Of a stretch of DNA of 64,000 nucleotides, positions 8,631 to 18,822 are shown in pieces. A program made the position numbers and the translations under genes. The stretch spans positions 1 to 64,000 of the forward strand of contig JAJFHP010000022.1 in the NCBI GenBank assembly GCA_021775555.1, read 5' to 3'. The stretch is from Hyphomicrobiales bacterium. GTDB taxonomy: Bacteria > Pseudomonadota > Alphaproteobacteria > Rhizobiales > Methyloligellaceae. The notes beneath the pieces are model-generated. The model had not been told where the DNA came from and did not search any database. It saw nothing but the letters and a program-made list of their open reading frames with translations. Position 1 is the first letter of the stretch. Each line of letters starts with the position of its first letter.

Positions 8631-9809
8631 ATGAGCGCTCTCATACCGACATATGCGCGGGCCGATCTGGCATTCGTGAAAGGCGAAGGTGTCTTTCTTG
8701 AAACGGCTGACGGGGAAAAATATCTGGATTTCGGCGCCGGTGTTGCCGTGGCCTCGCTCGGGCACGCCCATCCAGTGCTGGTGAAGGCGCTCGCCGAACA
8801 GGCCGAGGCTGTTTGGCATACATCAAACCTATACCGAATTCCCGGTCAGGAACGGTTGGGCGAGAGGCTCGTAGCGGCGACATTTGCTGATCAGGTGTTC
8901 TTTACGAATTCCGGGGCTGAAGCCATGGAATGCGCAATCAAGATGGCGCGCAAATATCATTCTGCCATCGGAAATCCGGAGCGTTACCGGATCATTACTT
9001 TCGAAGGCGCTTTTCATGGTCGCACGCTGGCGACCATTGCCGCTGGCGGGCAGGCAAAACATCTCGAAGGCTACGGCCCTGTCGTAGAAGGATTCGATCA
9101 GGTGCCGCTCGGTGACATGGATGCCACGCGTGATGCCATAACTGAAGAGACAGCCGCCATCGCCATTGAGCCTATCCTTGGTGAAGGGGGCATTTTGACA
9201 GTGCCATGGAAGCATTTGCGTGATTTGCGCTCACTTGCAGACGAAAAAGGTATTTTGCTGATCTTCGACGAGGTTCAGACCGGTATTGGGCGTACAGGAA
9301 AACTGTTCGCATATGAATGGGCCGATACGACCCCTGACATTATGGCCGTTGCCAAAGGGTTAGGTGGCGGATTCCCGGTAGGGGCGTGCCTTGCAACGAG
9401 CGAGGCAGCCCAGGGAATGACGGCTGGCACGCATGGATCGACCTTCGGCGGCAATCCGCTCGCCATGGCTGTCGGGAATGCGGTTCTTGATGTTGTGCTT
9501 GCTCCAGGCTTCCTGGAACATGTTCAAGACATGGGTGTGAGGCTCAAGCAGAAGCTCGCGCAAATCTGCGATACTTTCCCCGATGTGATTGAGGGGCTTC
9601 GTGGTGAGGGGCTCCTGCTCGGCCTCAAATGCAAAGTCCCCAATCAGCAGCTTATTGATGAACTTTTTGAGGAAAGACTTCTTACGGTTCCGGCCGGCGA
9701 CAATGTGGTGCGTTTTCTGCCCTCTCTCATAGTCGAGCAGGAAGATATCGATACGGCCTGCGATCGGCTGAATGCGGCATGCGGACGATTGTCTGCTGCG
9801 GCTAAATAG
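8631..9809 (+). CDS. argD: acetylornithine aminotransferase
   Basis: PLP enzyme that converts N-acetylglutamate semialdehyde and glutamate to N-acetylornithine, the fourth step of arginine synthesis; it may also act on succinyl-diaminopimelate. It has about 392 residues. The PLP lysine lies in [15 protein letters not shown] and the aspartate in [13 protein letters not shown]. The ATG at 8631 is chosen; a GTG at 8622 is an alternative and neither has a strong ribosome binding site. argF follows after a short gap and hslO after that. The leader contains a promoter followed at once by a terminator. Confidence 0.93.
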   Translation: MSALIPTYARADLAFVKGEGVFLETADGEKYLDFGAGVAVASLGHAHPVLVKALAEQAEAVWHTSNLYRIPGQERLGERLVAATFADQVFFTNSGAEAMECAIKMARKYHSAIGNPERYRIITFEGAFHGRTLATIAAGGQAKHLEGYGPVVEGFDQVPLGDMDATRDAITEETAAIAIEPILGEGGILTVPWKHLRDLRSLADEKGILLIFDEVQTGIGRTGKLFAYEWADTTPDIMAVAKGLGGGFPVGACLATSEAAQGMTAGTHGSTFGGNPLAMAVGNAVLDVVLAPGFLEHVQDMGVRLKQKLAQICDTFPDVIEGLRGEGLLLGLKCKVPNQQLIDELFEERLLTVPAGDNVVRFLPSLIVEQEDIDTACDRLNAACGRLSAAAK

Positions 9810-9827
9810 ACAAGTCGGGGCATGGAT

Positions 9828-10742
9828 ATGGCAATTCGGCATTTCATAGATATTTGTGATTTTGACAGCGCAACCCTGAAGGCGCTGATTGCCAGTGCAC
9901 GGGAATTGAAAGCGGATGGCAAGGTGTCCGGCTCCATCCGGGTTCCTCCCTCCACGGTTCTGGCACTCATGTTCGACAGGCCTTCCACCCGCACCCGCGT
10001 CTCGTTTGATGTCGCCATGCGTCAGCTGGGCGGGGAGACCCTGGTGCTCAACTCTGGTGAAACACAGCTCGGGCGCGGTGAAACGATTGCTGATACCGCG
10101 CGCGTGCTTTCGCGCTACGTTGACGCCATGATGCTGCGCACCGGGTCGCATTCAAATATGACCGAGTTGGCGGAACATGCCGCCGTGCCCGTCATCAATG
10201 GTCTGACCGAGCGCTCGCATCCCTGCCAGGTGATGGCGGACGTCATGACGTTTGAGGAGACGCGGGGGCCGATCGAAGGGAAAACAGTGGCCTGGGTCGG
10301 GGACGCGAACAATGTCACCAATTCCTGGGCCCATGCGGCGGTAAGGTTCAATTTTACACTGCGCATCGCCTGTCCGAATGAATTGTCCCCCGATCCCGAT
10401 TTGCTCCAATGGGTGAAAAAAGAAGGTGGCGCGGTTGATGTGACCTCCTCACCCCAGGAAGCCGCAGATGGTGTAGACGCCATTGTCACCGATGTCTGGG
10501 TGTCCATGGGAGACAAGGACGCGGACACGCGCAAGAAATTGCTGACGCCCTACAGGGTTGATGAAAAGCTCATGAGTGGTGCCGGCAAGGATGCAATCTT
10601 CATGCATTGCCTCCCTGCCCACCGGGGCGATGAGGTCACGGCCGGGGTAATCGACGGCGCTCAATCGGTGGTGTTCGATGAAGCGGAGAATCGGCTCCAT
10701 GCCCAGAAGGCCATTTTGGCGTGGTGTTTCGGTCTGAAGTAA
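9828..10742 (+). CDS. argF: ornithine carbamoyltransferase
   Basis: Cytoplasmic enzyme joining carbamoyl phosphate to ornithine to give citrulline. The carbamoyl-phosphate motif STRTR is at 53-57, and the ornithine-binding HPCQVMAD and the catalytic [12 protein letters not shown] motifs are intact. With 304 residues it has family length. The ATG at 9828 has a GGGG Shine-Dalgarno at the right distance and gives the usual MAxRHF start; an ATG at 9822 is also in frame. It lies 18 bases after argD and its stop codon touches the hslO start. Confidence 0.96.
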   Translation: MAIRHFIDICDFDSATLKALIASARELKADGKVSGSIRVPPSTVLALMFDRPSTRTRVSFDVAMRQLGGETLVLNSGETQLGRGETIADTARVLSRYVDAMMLRTGSHSNMTELAEHAAVPVINGLTERSHPCQVMADVMTFEETRGPIEGKTVAWVGDANNVTNSWAHAAVRFNFTLRIACPNELSPDPDLLQWVKKEGGAVDVTSSPQEAADGVDAIVTDVWVSMGDKDADTRKKLLTPYRVDEKLMSGAGKDAIFMHCLPAHRGDEVTAGVIDGAQSVVFDEAENRLHAQKAILAWCFGLK

Positions 10743-11699
10743 ATGCAAGCAAGAGAAACAGGTGTATCACCCGGCTCCAGTGTGCCGGATGATCTGGTGC
10801 TGCCCTTTCAGGCCGACCTGGCGGGGGCCAGTGGGCGCGTGGTGCGCCTGGGTCCGGCGGTTGATGAAATCCTGCGCGGTCATGATTATCCTGAACCGGT
10901 TTGCAAATTGCTTGGTGAGGCCGTCGCTCTGACGGCGCTCCTTGGCACGTCGCTCAAATTCGACGGCAAGTTCACCTTTCAGACCAAGACCGATGGTCCC
11001 GTGAACATGCTGGTGGTTGATTATCGCTCTACGGGTGAGCTGCGCGGTTATGCGGGTTTTGACGAGGAAAAAGTAAAAACCCTGGAGAAGTCCGAAGAGA
11101 TCAAGCCTGCCGATCTGATAGGAACCGGCCATCTGGCCATGACCATTGACCGTGGCCCCGACATGGATGCTTACCAGGGCGTCGTGGCGTTGGAGAGCGG
11201 GGACCTGAACCAGGCGGCGGATGCATATTTCCGCCAGTCCGAACAACTCCCCACTTTTATCCGCGTGGCGGTTGCGCGTCATTACAGCGCCCAGGGTGCA
11301 GGAGAAGACACTGCTCATGGTGGCTGGAGCTGGCGCGCCGGGGGGCTGCTGATGCAACATCTCACGCGCGAAGGCGGGAGCGATGCACCCGACATCATGT
11401 CCAGCGAAGAAGACTGGAACCGGGCAAGCATTCTGGCGGGTACTGTTAAAGATGAAGAATTGCTCGACCCCATGCTGTCCCCGGACCGGCTCATCTACGC
11501 ACTGTTTCATGAAGAGCAGGTGCGCGCTTTTGAGGGGCGAGCGCTCAAATTCCATTGCGGTTGTTCGCAGGAACGGGTGCAGTCAATGTTGGGCAGCTTT
11601 GGTTCAGATGAAGTTCGCGATATGGCTGAAGACGGAAAAATCCTTGTCACCTGTGAGTTCTGCAACAAGTGCTACGAGTTGGATCCGGATATTTTTTGA
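10743..11699 (+). CDS. hslO: Hsp33 redox-regulated chaperone
   Basis: Holdase that is switched on when oxidation releases its C-terminal zinc and forms disulfides. The zinc site is complete: FHCGCSQERV and TCEFCNKCYEL supply the CxC and CxxC cysteines. At 318 residues it is the usual alphaproteobacterial length. Its ATG directly follows the argF stop codon with no intervening base, so the two are translated from one message. The argF-hslO pair is a conserved arrangement in this class. Confidence 0.95.
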   Translation: MQARETGVSPGSSVPDDLVLPFQADLAGASGRVVRLGPAVDEILRGHDYPEPVCKLLGEAVALTALLGTSLKFDGKFTFQTKTDGPVNMLVVDYRSTGELRGYAGFDEEKVKTLEKSEEIKPADLIGTGHLAMTIDRGPDMDAYQGVVALESGDLNQAADAYFRQSEQLPTFIRVAVARHYSAQGAGEDTAHGGWSWRAGGLLMQHLTREGGSDAPDIMSSEEDWNRASILAGTVKDEELLDPMLSPDRLIYALFHEEQVRAFEGRALKFHCGCSQERVQSMLGSFGSDEVRDMAEDGKILVTCEFCNKCYELDPDIF

Positions 11700-11892
11700 G
11701 CCATAGGAGAACCTTTACCGGCCGTGATTCTTTCAACTGATCCCCGAGAATGATTAAAGGGGTTTTTAAACATGTGCCCAATTCGGTCTTCAGGCCAAGT
11801 CGTGTAGCGTTTCTGAGAGCAGTCAGTTTCTGAAGGAGGCAATGTGGTGCCCTATCATCTGCAAACTGACGGGATTTTACTGAGAACCAAAT

Positions 11893-12804
11893 ATGTTTGA
11901 ACTCTGGATTCCCCTGACTATCGCCGGTGCGTTCTTTCAGAATTTGCGCTCTGCCCTGCAGAAGCATTTGAAGGCACATCTTTCAACCGCTGGGGCGACC
12001 TATGTACGGTTTTTCTATGCCTGGCCGTTCTCGCTTCTCTATGTCTGGGGTCTGACGCATTTTGGTGGTTTCGAAATCCCTGCGCTAAATCCAACATTCT
12101 TTGTTTATTGCCTGTTGGGCGGGGCCTCGCAAATTCTGTTTACGTTCCTGCTGGTCTGGTTGTTTTCGTTCCGCAACTTTGCCGCCGGCACGATCTATTC
12201 AAAGACAGAAACGGTTCAGGTGGCCGTGCTTGGCCTGCTGATCCTGGGCGACCCGTTGAGCATCGGTGCGGTGGTCGCCATCGCCATCAGTTTCATCGGC
12301 GTACTGGCCTTGTCAGTGTCGGAAACCAAAATCACCTTCGGCAACCTGGTCACCAGCCTGTTCGAAAAACCAACCCTTATAGGGCTTGCCTGCGGCGCGG
12401 CGCTGGGTGCATCGGTGGTGTTTTTCCGTGGGGCCGCATTGTCTTTGGGGGGTGAAGGGTTTCTGATTCAGGCAGCCACAGCCCTCACAGTTGCCGTGGT
12501 GATCCAGTCCATCGTGATGGGCATTTATCTGGCGCTTCGCGAACCGGGTCAGCTTTCGGCAGTGCTGGTTCACTGGCGGCCCTCCCTGATGGTTGGCATC
12601 TCGGGGGCGCTGGCTTCCATCATGTGGTTTTCAGCTTTTACCCTGCAGAACGCGGCTTACGTTCGGGCACTGGGCCAGATCGAACTCGTTTTTACGATGC
12701 TCGTGTCAGCCATTTATTTCCGGGAGAAGATAAAGGGCCTGGAATTGACCGGCATCTTTTTCATCGTTGCCGGAATTCTCATACTGGTTCTGACCAGGAA
12801 CTGA
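11893..12804 (+). CDS. EamA/DMT family transporter
   Basis: Inner-membrane protein of 303 residues with about ten predicted helices in two EamA-like halves; the second starts near residue 160. The drug/metabolite transporter superfamily exports amino acids, metabolites or drugs. No substrate can be read from sequence. The final segment, YFREKIKGLELTGIFFIVAGILIL, is the typical last EamA helix pair. It lies 190 bases after hslO and converges with argE, whose stop codon is 10 bases away. Confidence 0.85.
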   Translation: MFELWIPLTIAGAFFQNLRSALQKHLKAHLSTAGATYVRFFYAWPFSLLYVWGLTHFGGFEIPALNPTFFVYCLLGGASQILFTFLLVWLFSFRNFAAGTIYSKTETVQVAVLGLLILGDPLSIGAVVAIAISFIGVLALSVSETKITFGNLVTSLFEKPTLIGLACGAALGASVVFFRGAALSLGGEGFLIQAATALTVAVVIQSIVMGIYLALREPGQLSAVLVHWRPSLMVGISGALASIMWFSAFTLQNAAYVRALGQIELVFTMLVSAIYFREKIKGLELTGIFFIVAGILILVLTRN

Positions 12805-12814
12805 GGTAAGCAAT

Positions 12815-13978
12815 TCAGCTCGCTTCCGCGTAGTCAGAGAGTTTGTCGAGAAACACAGTGCACTCTTCCAGCTCACTTTCCTCGATAAACTCGTCGGGCG
12901 CATGAGCCTGGGCGATATCACCGGGCCCAATAATGACGGAGGAGAAGCCGGCTTCTTCGAAAAGGCTGCCCTCAGTACCGTAGGAGACGGCAAAGGTATC
13001 ATTCTTTCCGGCAAGTTTTAGCGCCAGCGAAACAGCGGGTGAGCCGTCAGGTGCATTGAGCGAGGGAACGCGGCTTGTCTGCACGGTTTCAATGGCGGCA
13101 TCCGGGCTCACTGCCTTCATGGCGGGAAGAACTTCCTCCTGCGCAAACTTTTCGAACCGGCTGATAATTTCATCCGGGTCGGTGGAGGGAACAGTGCGGA
13201 ACATCCATGCGATGGTACAGTTTTTAGGCGTGATATTGCGCGCAGTGCCGCCCTCGATAAGGGCAACGGCGACATTGGTATAGGGCGGGTCGAAGCGCGG
13301 CCCGTCAGAGCGTGCGCGCATTTCAGAATCTATACGGGTCAGTTCCGAAACCAGTTGCCCCGCGGCCATGATCGCATTGACGCCGAGATGCGGCTTGCCG
13401 GAATGAGATTCCTTGCCCGTCACACAAGTCTCGAAACCATGAATGCTTTTGTGTGCATCAACGACCTTCATGGAAGTCGGTTCTCCCACGATAACAAGTC
13501 GCGGGGCAGGAAGGCGCTTGCCCAATTCGCTGATCATGGGGCGGACGCCCGTGCATCCGACCTCCTCATCGTAGGAGATCAGTAAATGGATGGGGGTTTT
13601 GAGATCGCGTTTCTGGAACTTCGGCACATGGCTGAGAATGCAGGAGATGAATCCTTTCATGTCGCACGAACCGCGCCCGTATAAACGGCTGCCCTTCTTC
13701 GTCAGGGTAAAGGGGTCTGTATTCCAGTTTTGATCTGTCACCGGCACTACGTCTGAATGACCGGACAGGCCAATGCCGGGCACGCCTGCGGGTCCGATGA
13801 CCGCATGAAGGCTGGATTTCATGCCGTCGTCTGTCTGTACCCGGTGTGTTTCCAAGCCGTGGGAGGCTAAATAATCCTCGATAAACTCAATGAGTGGAAT
13901 ATTAGTCTTGGCACTGGTGGTGTCGAAGGCCACCAGTTTTTCGAGCATTTCGACAGGATTGTAACTCTGGCCGGACAA
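12815..13978 (-). CDS. argE: acetylornithine deacetylase
   Basis: M20 zinc deacetylase that releases ornithine from N-acetylornithine. It has 387 residues. Metal-site motifs are GLSGHSDVVPV, YGRGSCDMKGF and YDEEVGCTGV, followed by a dimerisation domain with the KESHSGKPHLG loop. It fits the pathway genes argD and argF 3 kb away, although it is on the opposite strand and not in their operon. A related succinyl-diaminopimelate desuccinylase is less likely, given the ArgE-like start and the length. Confidence 0.9.
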   Translation of the reverse strand: MSGQSYNPVEMLEKLVAFDTTSAKTNIPLIEFIEDYLASHGLETHRVQTDDGMKSSLHAVIGPAGVPGIGLSGHSDVVPVTDQNWNTDPFTLTKKGSRLYGRGSCDMKGFISCILSHVPKFQKRDLKTPIHLLISYDEEVGCTGVRPMISELGKRLPAPRLVIVGEPTSMKVVDAHKSIHGFETCVTGKESHSGKPHLGVNAIMAAGQLVSELTRIDSEMRARSDGPRFDPPYTNVAVALIEGGTARNITPKNCTIAWMFRTVPSTDPDEIISRFEKFAQEEVLPAMKAVSPDAAIETVQTSRVPSLNAPDGSPAVSLALKLAGKNDTFAVSYGTEGSLFEEAGFSSVIIGPGDIAQAHAPDEFIEESELEECTVFLDKLSDYAEAS

Positions 13979-14356
13979 TCGCTTCTCCCCGCTTGGACGG
14001 TCCGTACCATGCTCGCAAGAAGAGGGCAGTGCAAGGGCTGAGATTGCCAGAAAAACCCTTGTGATCCTAATAAATCTAGCCGCACCGTGGAAGCAGGTTC
14101 AGCCACAGCGACGGGCTATATGATATTAAACACCTATTTCTTATCCAGACCGAGCATCCCGCCCAGATTGCCTTCGATACCAAACTCGCAGTTACGTAAT
14201 GCACCCTGCGTCAACCCTGCCTCAGCTTTTCTCTTGTCCAAATGCCCGACACTCACCACATTTCAGCGTGATTTGATACAGGCGCCGGAATTGGGCCTGA
14301 AATTGCGTATAATATACAAATAACGGGACGCGTTGGCGTCAAATGGATTGTGAGAC
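13979..14356. other. divergent intergenic region argE / RND adaptor
   Basis: About 380 bases between two divergent genes. No gene, clear promoter or repeat was recognised. It must hold the promoters of both. Confidence 0.5.
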
Positions 14357-15685
14357 ATGGCCGTAAACTCCAAGAATAAAACGAAAATGCGCAGCGTAGG
14401 TAAAACGCAAACACGTGCTGCTGTCTCACGTCTGCATAAAATATTGAGCTTATCGGCCAAAAGCCTTGCGCCAATTTTCGTACTGGCGCTTGGGATCGTC
14501 TCATTTGTTGGGCTTAAGGCCACCAAGCCGGAAGTGCCGCAACGCCCCGTGCGCGAGCAGGTGTGGGCGGTAAAAGCCATCGAAGCCGATGTCTCGACCT
14601 TCCGGCCTGAGCTGGTGCTATACGGGCAGACCGTCGCGGGTCGTCGTGTTGAACTCCGTTCGCTTGTTGCTGGCGAAGTGATCCAGACGGGTAAGCATAT
14701 GCGTGAAGGCGGCGTTGTCAAAAAGGGCGAAGTGCTGCTGCGTATCGATCCGTTCCAGTATGAGGGCAAGCTCGTTGAGGCCAGGGCCAAACTTGCCGAA
14801 TCCCGTGCCAAGGCCCGCGAGATCGAAGCCAACATCGCAAGCGAACAGGACGCGCTGAAACGCTCCAAGGAACAGCTTGTGATTGCCAAACGCGATCTGG
14901 CGCGCGCGGTGCCATTGGCTGAGAAGGGCACTGTTTCCAAAAAGGTCGCCGACGACAGGCGCATGATCGTCTCGGAGCGTGAACAGTCGCTCGACCAGCG
15001 GACCAACAATCTCGATATTCAGCAGGCCAGGGCAGCCCAACAGCGCGCCGTTATCAGCCAGCTCGACTGGGGCGTGCGCCAGGCGAAGCGCAATCTGGAA
15101 GATATAGTTCTGGAAGCGCCGTTCGATGCCTATGTGACCGGTGTGACAGCCGAGACGGGCCGCATTGTCGGCGCCAACGACCAGGTGGCGACGCTGATCG
15201 ACGCCAGCTGGGTGGATGTGCGCTTCACGCTGTCCAACCGGCAATATGGGCGGATCGTTTCAAGCGAGCGGACACTGATTGGCCGTGAGGTGAAGGTACT
15301 CTGGCATGTTGGCGATGAGCCAATTGTCTACAAGGCACTCATCGAGCGCGTCGGCGCAGAGATCGCCGCGGAGAAGGGCGGTGTTGAAATATATGCCCGG
15401 ATAGATAATCCGAACAAACCAACGCACATTCGCCCCGGTGCCTTCGTTGAAGTGCGCGTGCCGGACCGAGCATATAAGCAGGTAATCCGTTTGCCGCAAA
15501 CGTCGCTGTATGGAGGAAATCGCGTTTTTGTCATCGAGCAGGGGCGTCTCAAAGCCCGCGAAGTCGACCTTGTGGGCGCCTCGGGAGAACAAATCCTCGT
15601 GCGGGGTGAACTCGCCAGGGGCGACAAGGTGATCAGCACTCGGCTCACAGCGGCGCAGGATGGTGTGCGCGTCGAGGAGCGCTAG
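14357..15685 (+). CDS. RND efflux periplasmic adaptor (HlyD/MFP family)
   Basis: Membrane fusion protein that links an RND pump to an outer-membrane channel. An N-terminal cytoplasmic segment of about 35 residues precedes one helix near 36-54. The lipoyl halves follow (VELRSLVAGEV near 97 and LEAPFDAYVTGV near 252) around a long coiled-coil hairpin rich in Ala, Glu, Arg and Lys, then the beta-barrel domain. At 442 residues it is slightly longer than usual because of the N-terminal extension. The pump gene starts 5 bases downstream, so the two form an operon. No TolC-like gene is adjacent. Confidence 0.92.
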   Translation: MAVNSKNKTKMRSVGKTQTRAAVSRLHKILSLSAKSLAPIFVLALGIVSFVGLKATKPEVPQRPVREQVWAVKAIEADVSTFRPELVLYGQTVAGRRVELRSLVAGEVIQTGKHMREGGVVKKGEVLLRIDPFQYEGKLVEARAKLAESRAKAREIEANIASEQDALKRSKEQLVIAKRDLARAVPLAEKGTVSKKVADDRRMIVSEREQSLDQRTNNLDIQQARAAQQRAVISQLDWGVRQAKRNLEDIVLEAPFDAYVTGVTAETGRIVGANDQVATLIDASWVDVRFTLSNRQYGRIVSSERTLIGREVKVLWHVGDEPIVYKALIERVGAEIAAEKGGVEIYARIDNPNKPTHIRPGAFVEVRVPDRAYKQVIRLPQTSLYGGNRVFVIEQGRLKAREVDLVGASGEQILVRGELARGDKVISTRLTAAQDGVRVEER

Positions 15686-15690
15686 ACCAG

Positions 15691-18600
15691 GTGACGGAAC
15701 AATCTTCAGCACATGGGATCATACGCCTTTTCGTGCATCACCCCACGGCGTCGAATTTGCTGATGGTGGCGATGATCGTCATCGGTTTGTTTGCACTGGG
15801 GCGCCTCAATACACAGTTTTTCCCAACTCTGGAAATTCCCCAGGTGAACGTCTCGGTTGCCTGGCCGGGAGCCAGTTCCGAGGACGTTGAAGAAAACATT
15901 CTCGATGCATTGGAACCCGAATTGAGGTTCCTCGATGGCATTGATGAAGTGCGATCGACAGCCCGTGAAGGGTCGGGATCCATCAATATCGAATTTAAGG
16001 CCGATACGGACATGCAAAAGGCGCAGTCTGATGTGGAGCAGGCCGTCGACAGCGTGACGACGTTGCCCGATGATTCCGAAGAGCCGGTCGTCACACGCAT
16101 CAGCTTCTTTGAACCGGTCACGAAAATTTCAGTTTCTGGTCCCTTCACTGAAAAGGAACTCAAAACCTATGCCAAGCAGATCCGGGACGGGCTCCTGGAT
16201 GCGGGTATCGACAAGGTAACTTTCAACGGCGCGCGCGATGAAGAAATCTGGGTGAGCATTCGCGAACGTGAATTGCGGCGCCTCGGCTTGTCATTGGATG
16301 ATATCGCAAAACGTATTCGAGATGAGACGCGCGATACACCTTCCGGTATTCTTGAAGGCAGCATCGAGATGCAATTGCGTTCACGGGCCGAGCGCAAGAC
16401 ACCCGAAACGATCGCTGAAATCGAGGTGAAATCAGAGCGTACCGGCGAAAAAACCCTGTTGCGGGATATCACCGATGTTTCAACCAGATTCGAACGTGAT
16501 CAATCCATTGGCCAACAGGCCGGTGCCCAGGCGATTGAGCTGAATGTTCAGCGCGCCCTGGCAGCTGACACGCTCAAGACCATGGAGATCATGACGGCCT
16601 ACATGGCGGAGATGCGTTCGAAACTGCCAAAGGACCTGAAGGTCACAGTTTATGACATACGCGGAAAACTCGTTCAGCAACGCCTTGGTATTCTCATAAA
16701 GAACGGTTTGCAGGGGCTGGCGCTGGTGCTTGTCATCCTGTTCATTTTTCTTGATGCGCGCGTGGCTTTCTGGGTTGCGGCCGGTATCCCCGTGGCCCTC
16801 ACCGCAACTCTGGCGGTGATGTGGGCCAGCGGGCAGAGCATCAACATGGTGTCCATGTTCGCGCTCATCATGATGATTGGCATTATCGTCGATGACGCGA
16901 TCGTCGTTGGCGAGCATACGGCAACCCGTCAGCAACTTGGCGATACCCGGCTAGAGGCATCTGAACGTGGCGCCACGCGCATGCTGTTGCCCGTGGTCGC
17001 GGCAACACTGACGACCCAGGCGGCATTTTTCCCGATCTTCCTCATCCGCGATGAGATGGGAACCATCATGAGTGCTATTCCGCTTGTGGTGTTCGCAGTT
17101 CTTGTTGCCAGCCTTATCGAGTGCTTTTTGATTTTGCCGGGTCACTTGCGTCACGGTTTTGGCAAGATAAAGCGTGAAGGCAACAGTTTTCGAAATTCGT
17201 TTGACAACACCCTCAAAGCCTTTCGTGACGGACCTTACCGGCGATTTGTGGAGATCGCTTATGCTTGGCGCTACACGACTGTGGCGTTCACCTTTGGCAT
17301 GCTGATCTTCTGCATTGGCCTTATCGCAGGCGAGCGTTTGAGGATTGGCTTTTTCCCCTCACCGGAAGCAGAGAACATTTCCGCATCGGTCGTTTTTGGC
17401 CCAGGTTTGCCACGTAGTGAGCAACGCGCTGTCCTTACTCAGCTTGAAAACTCTCTGCGCAAAGTTGAAGAAAAGCTGGGTAAGGGGAAACAGCTTCTGG
17501 TCGTAAATGCGTTCACTATGCTTGGTGTGGCCGGCCGCTCACGCGGTGAAAACCTGGCCCAGATCAATGTCCAGCTTACAGCCAGTGAAGAGCGCTCTAT
17601 TCGAACCGAGAAGGTTGTAAAGGCCTGGCGAGCGCATTTGCCTATAATTCCCGGGTTAGAAAAAGTAGCGATAACCGAGCGCAAGGGCGGACCACCGGGC
17701 CGCGATATTGATATCCAGTTGCAAGATGCACCGGTGGAGAGCCTGAAGGCAGCAGCACTTGATTTGAGACAGGCGCTTTCCACCTTTCCGGGTTTGAGTG
17801 CAATCAATGACGATTTACCCTATGGCCGCCAGGAGCTCATCCTTGAAGTTACGCCGCGCGGTGCGGCCCTTGGGTTCACGTCAAACAATGTGGGCACACA
17901 AGTGCGTAATGCGTTCGAGGGGGCGATTGCGACGCGGTTTGCGCGTGGCGATGAGGAAATCACCGTGCGGGTGAAGCGTTTGCAGGAAGTGCCGGGGCGA
18001 TACGCGCTCCAGCAGCTATATCTGCGAAGCCCTGCGGGCGATCGTGTGCCACTTAGCGAGGTCGTGACCATTCGCGAGAAAGCAGGGTTCTCAGTGATCC
18101 AGCGGGTTGACGGATTGCGCACAGTCGCGGTCACCGGCTCTATTGATGAAAAGGTCACGTCACTTCCAAAGGTTCTGGCAAAGTTGGAAGAGAAGGCTCT
18201 CCCTGACCTGAAACAGAAATACAAGCTCCGCTACGCCTTCAAAGGGCAGGCCGAGGAGCGGGCCAGATCTTTCGCGGATTTGAAGATCGGTGCCCTGATG
18301 TCGCTTGTCATGATTTACATCATTCTGGCCTGGGTGTTTGAGAGTTACTTCAAACCCTTTGCCGTGATGGCGATCATCCCGTTCGGGATTGTCGGCGCGA
18401 TTCTAGGCCACGTGATTATGGGCTTCGATCAACTGACCATGATCTCCATGATTGGTTTGCTGGGGCTATCAGGCATTATCGTGAATGACTCGATCATTCT
18501 CGTCATGCAGGTGGCGCGCCGTCTGCGCGATGGGGACGAGCTGGCGGAAGCCGCAATTGGCGCTTCCCAGGACCGGTTCCGGGCAGTGATGCTTACATCA

Positions 18601-18822
18601 CTCACAACAATCGGTGGCCTGACACCATTGCTGTTTGAGACGAGCCTTCAGGCGCAATTCCTCATTCCCATGGCGGTCACCATGGTGTTTGGCCTGGCCG
18701 CGGCAACCTTACTCGTCCTGATCCTTGTTCCAAGCCTTGTTGGCATCGGTGGGGATATCAGCCACATGCTTCAGGGACTAAAAAGCCGAATGGGGTTCAG
18801 GCCCGCCAGTAAGTCGGCGTAA
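15691..18822 (+). CDS. RND efflux pump, AcrB/HAE family
   Basis: Proton-driven inner-membrane exporter of 1043 residues. It shows the N-terminal helix, two large periplasmic porter regions and two six-helix bundles. The conserved MIGIIVDDAIVVGEH stretch in helix 4 carries the paired aspartates needed for proton relay. GTG at 15691 is taken as the start because no ATG in frame precedes the first helix. Substrate is unknown; close groups export drugs or lipids. Its 3' end overlaps the convergent trkH by 26 bases. Confidence 0.93.
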   Translation: MTEQSSAHGIIRLFVHHPTASNLLMVAMIVIGLFALGRLNTQFFPTLEIPQVNVSVAWPGASSEDVEENILDALEPELRFLDGIDEVRSTAREGSGSINIEFKADTDMQKAQSDVEQAVDSVTTLPDDSEEPVVTRISFFEPVTKISVSGPFTEKELKTYAKQIRDGLLDAGIDKVTFNGARDEEIWVSIRERELRRLGLSLDDIAKRIRDETRDTPSGILEGSIEMQLRSRAERKTPETIAEIEVKSERTGEKTLLRDITDVSTRFERDQSIGQQAGAQAIELNVQRALAADTLKTMEIMTAYMAEMRSKLPKDLKVTVYDIRGKLVQQRLGILIKNGLQGLALVLVILFIFLDARVAFWVAAGIPVALTATLAVMWASGQSINMVSMFALIMMIGIIVDDAIVVGEHTATRQQLGDTRLEASERGATRMLLPVVAATLTTQAAFFPIFLIRDEMGTIMSAIPLVVFAVLVASLIECFLILPGHLRHGFGKIKREGNSFRNSFDNTLKAFRDGPYRRFVEIAYAWRYTTVAFTFGMLIFCIGLIAGERLRIGFFPSPEAENISASVVFGPGLPRSEQRAVLTQLENSLRKVEEKLGKGKQLLVVNAFTMLGVAGRSRGENLAQINVQLTASEERSIRTEKVVKAWRAHLPIIPGLEKVAITERKGGPPGRDIDIQLQDAPVESLKAAALDLRQALSTFPGLSAINDDLPYGRQELILEVTPRGAALGFTSNNVGTQVRNAFEGAIATRFARGDEEITVRVKRLQEVPGRYALQQLYLRSPAGDRVPLSEVVTIREKAGFSVIQRVDGLRTVAVTGSIDEKVTSLPKVLAKLEEKALPDLKQKYKLRYAFKGQAEERARSFADLKIGALMSLVMIYIILAWVFESYFKPFAVMAIIPFGIVGAILGHVIMGFDQLTMISMIGLLGLSGIIVNDSIILVMQVARRLRDGDELAEAAIGASQDRFRAVMLTSLTTIGGLTPLLFETSLQAQFLIPMAVTMVFGLAAATLLVLILVPSLVGIGGDISHMLQGLKSRMGFRPASKSA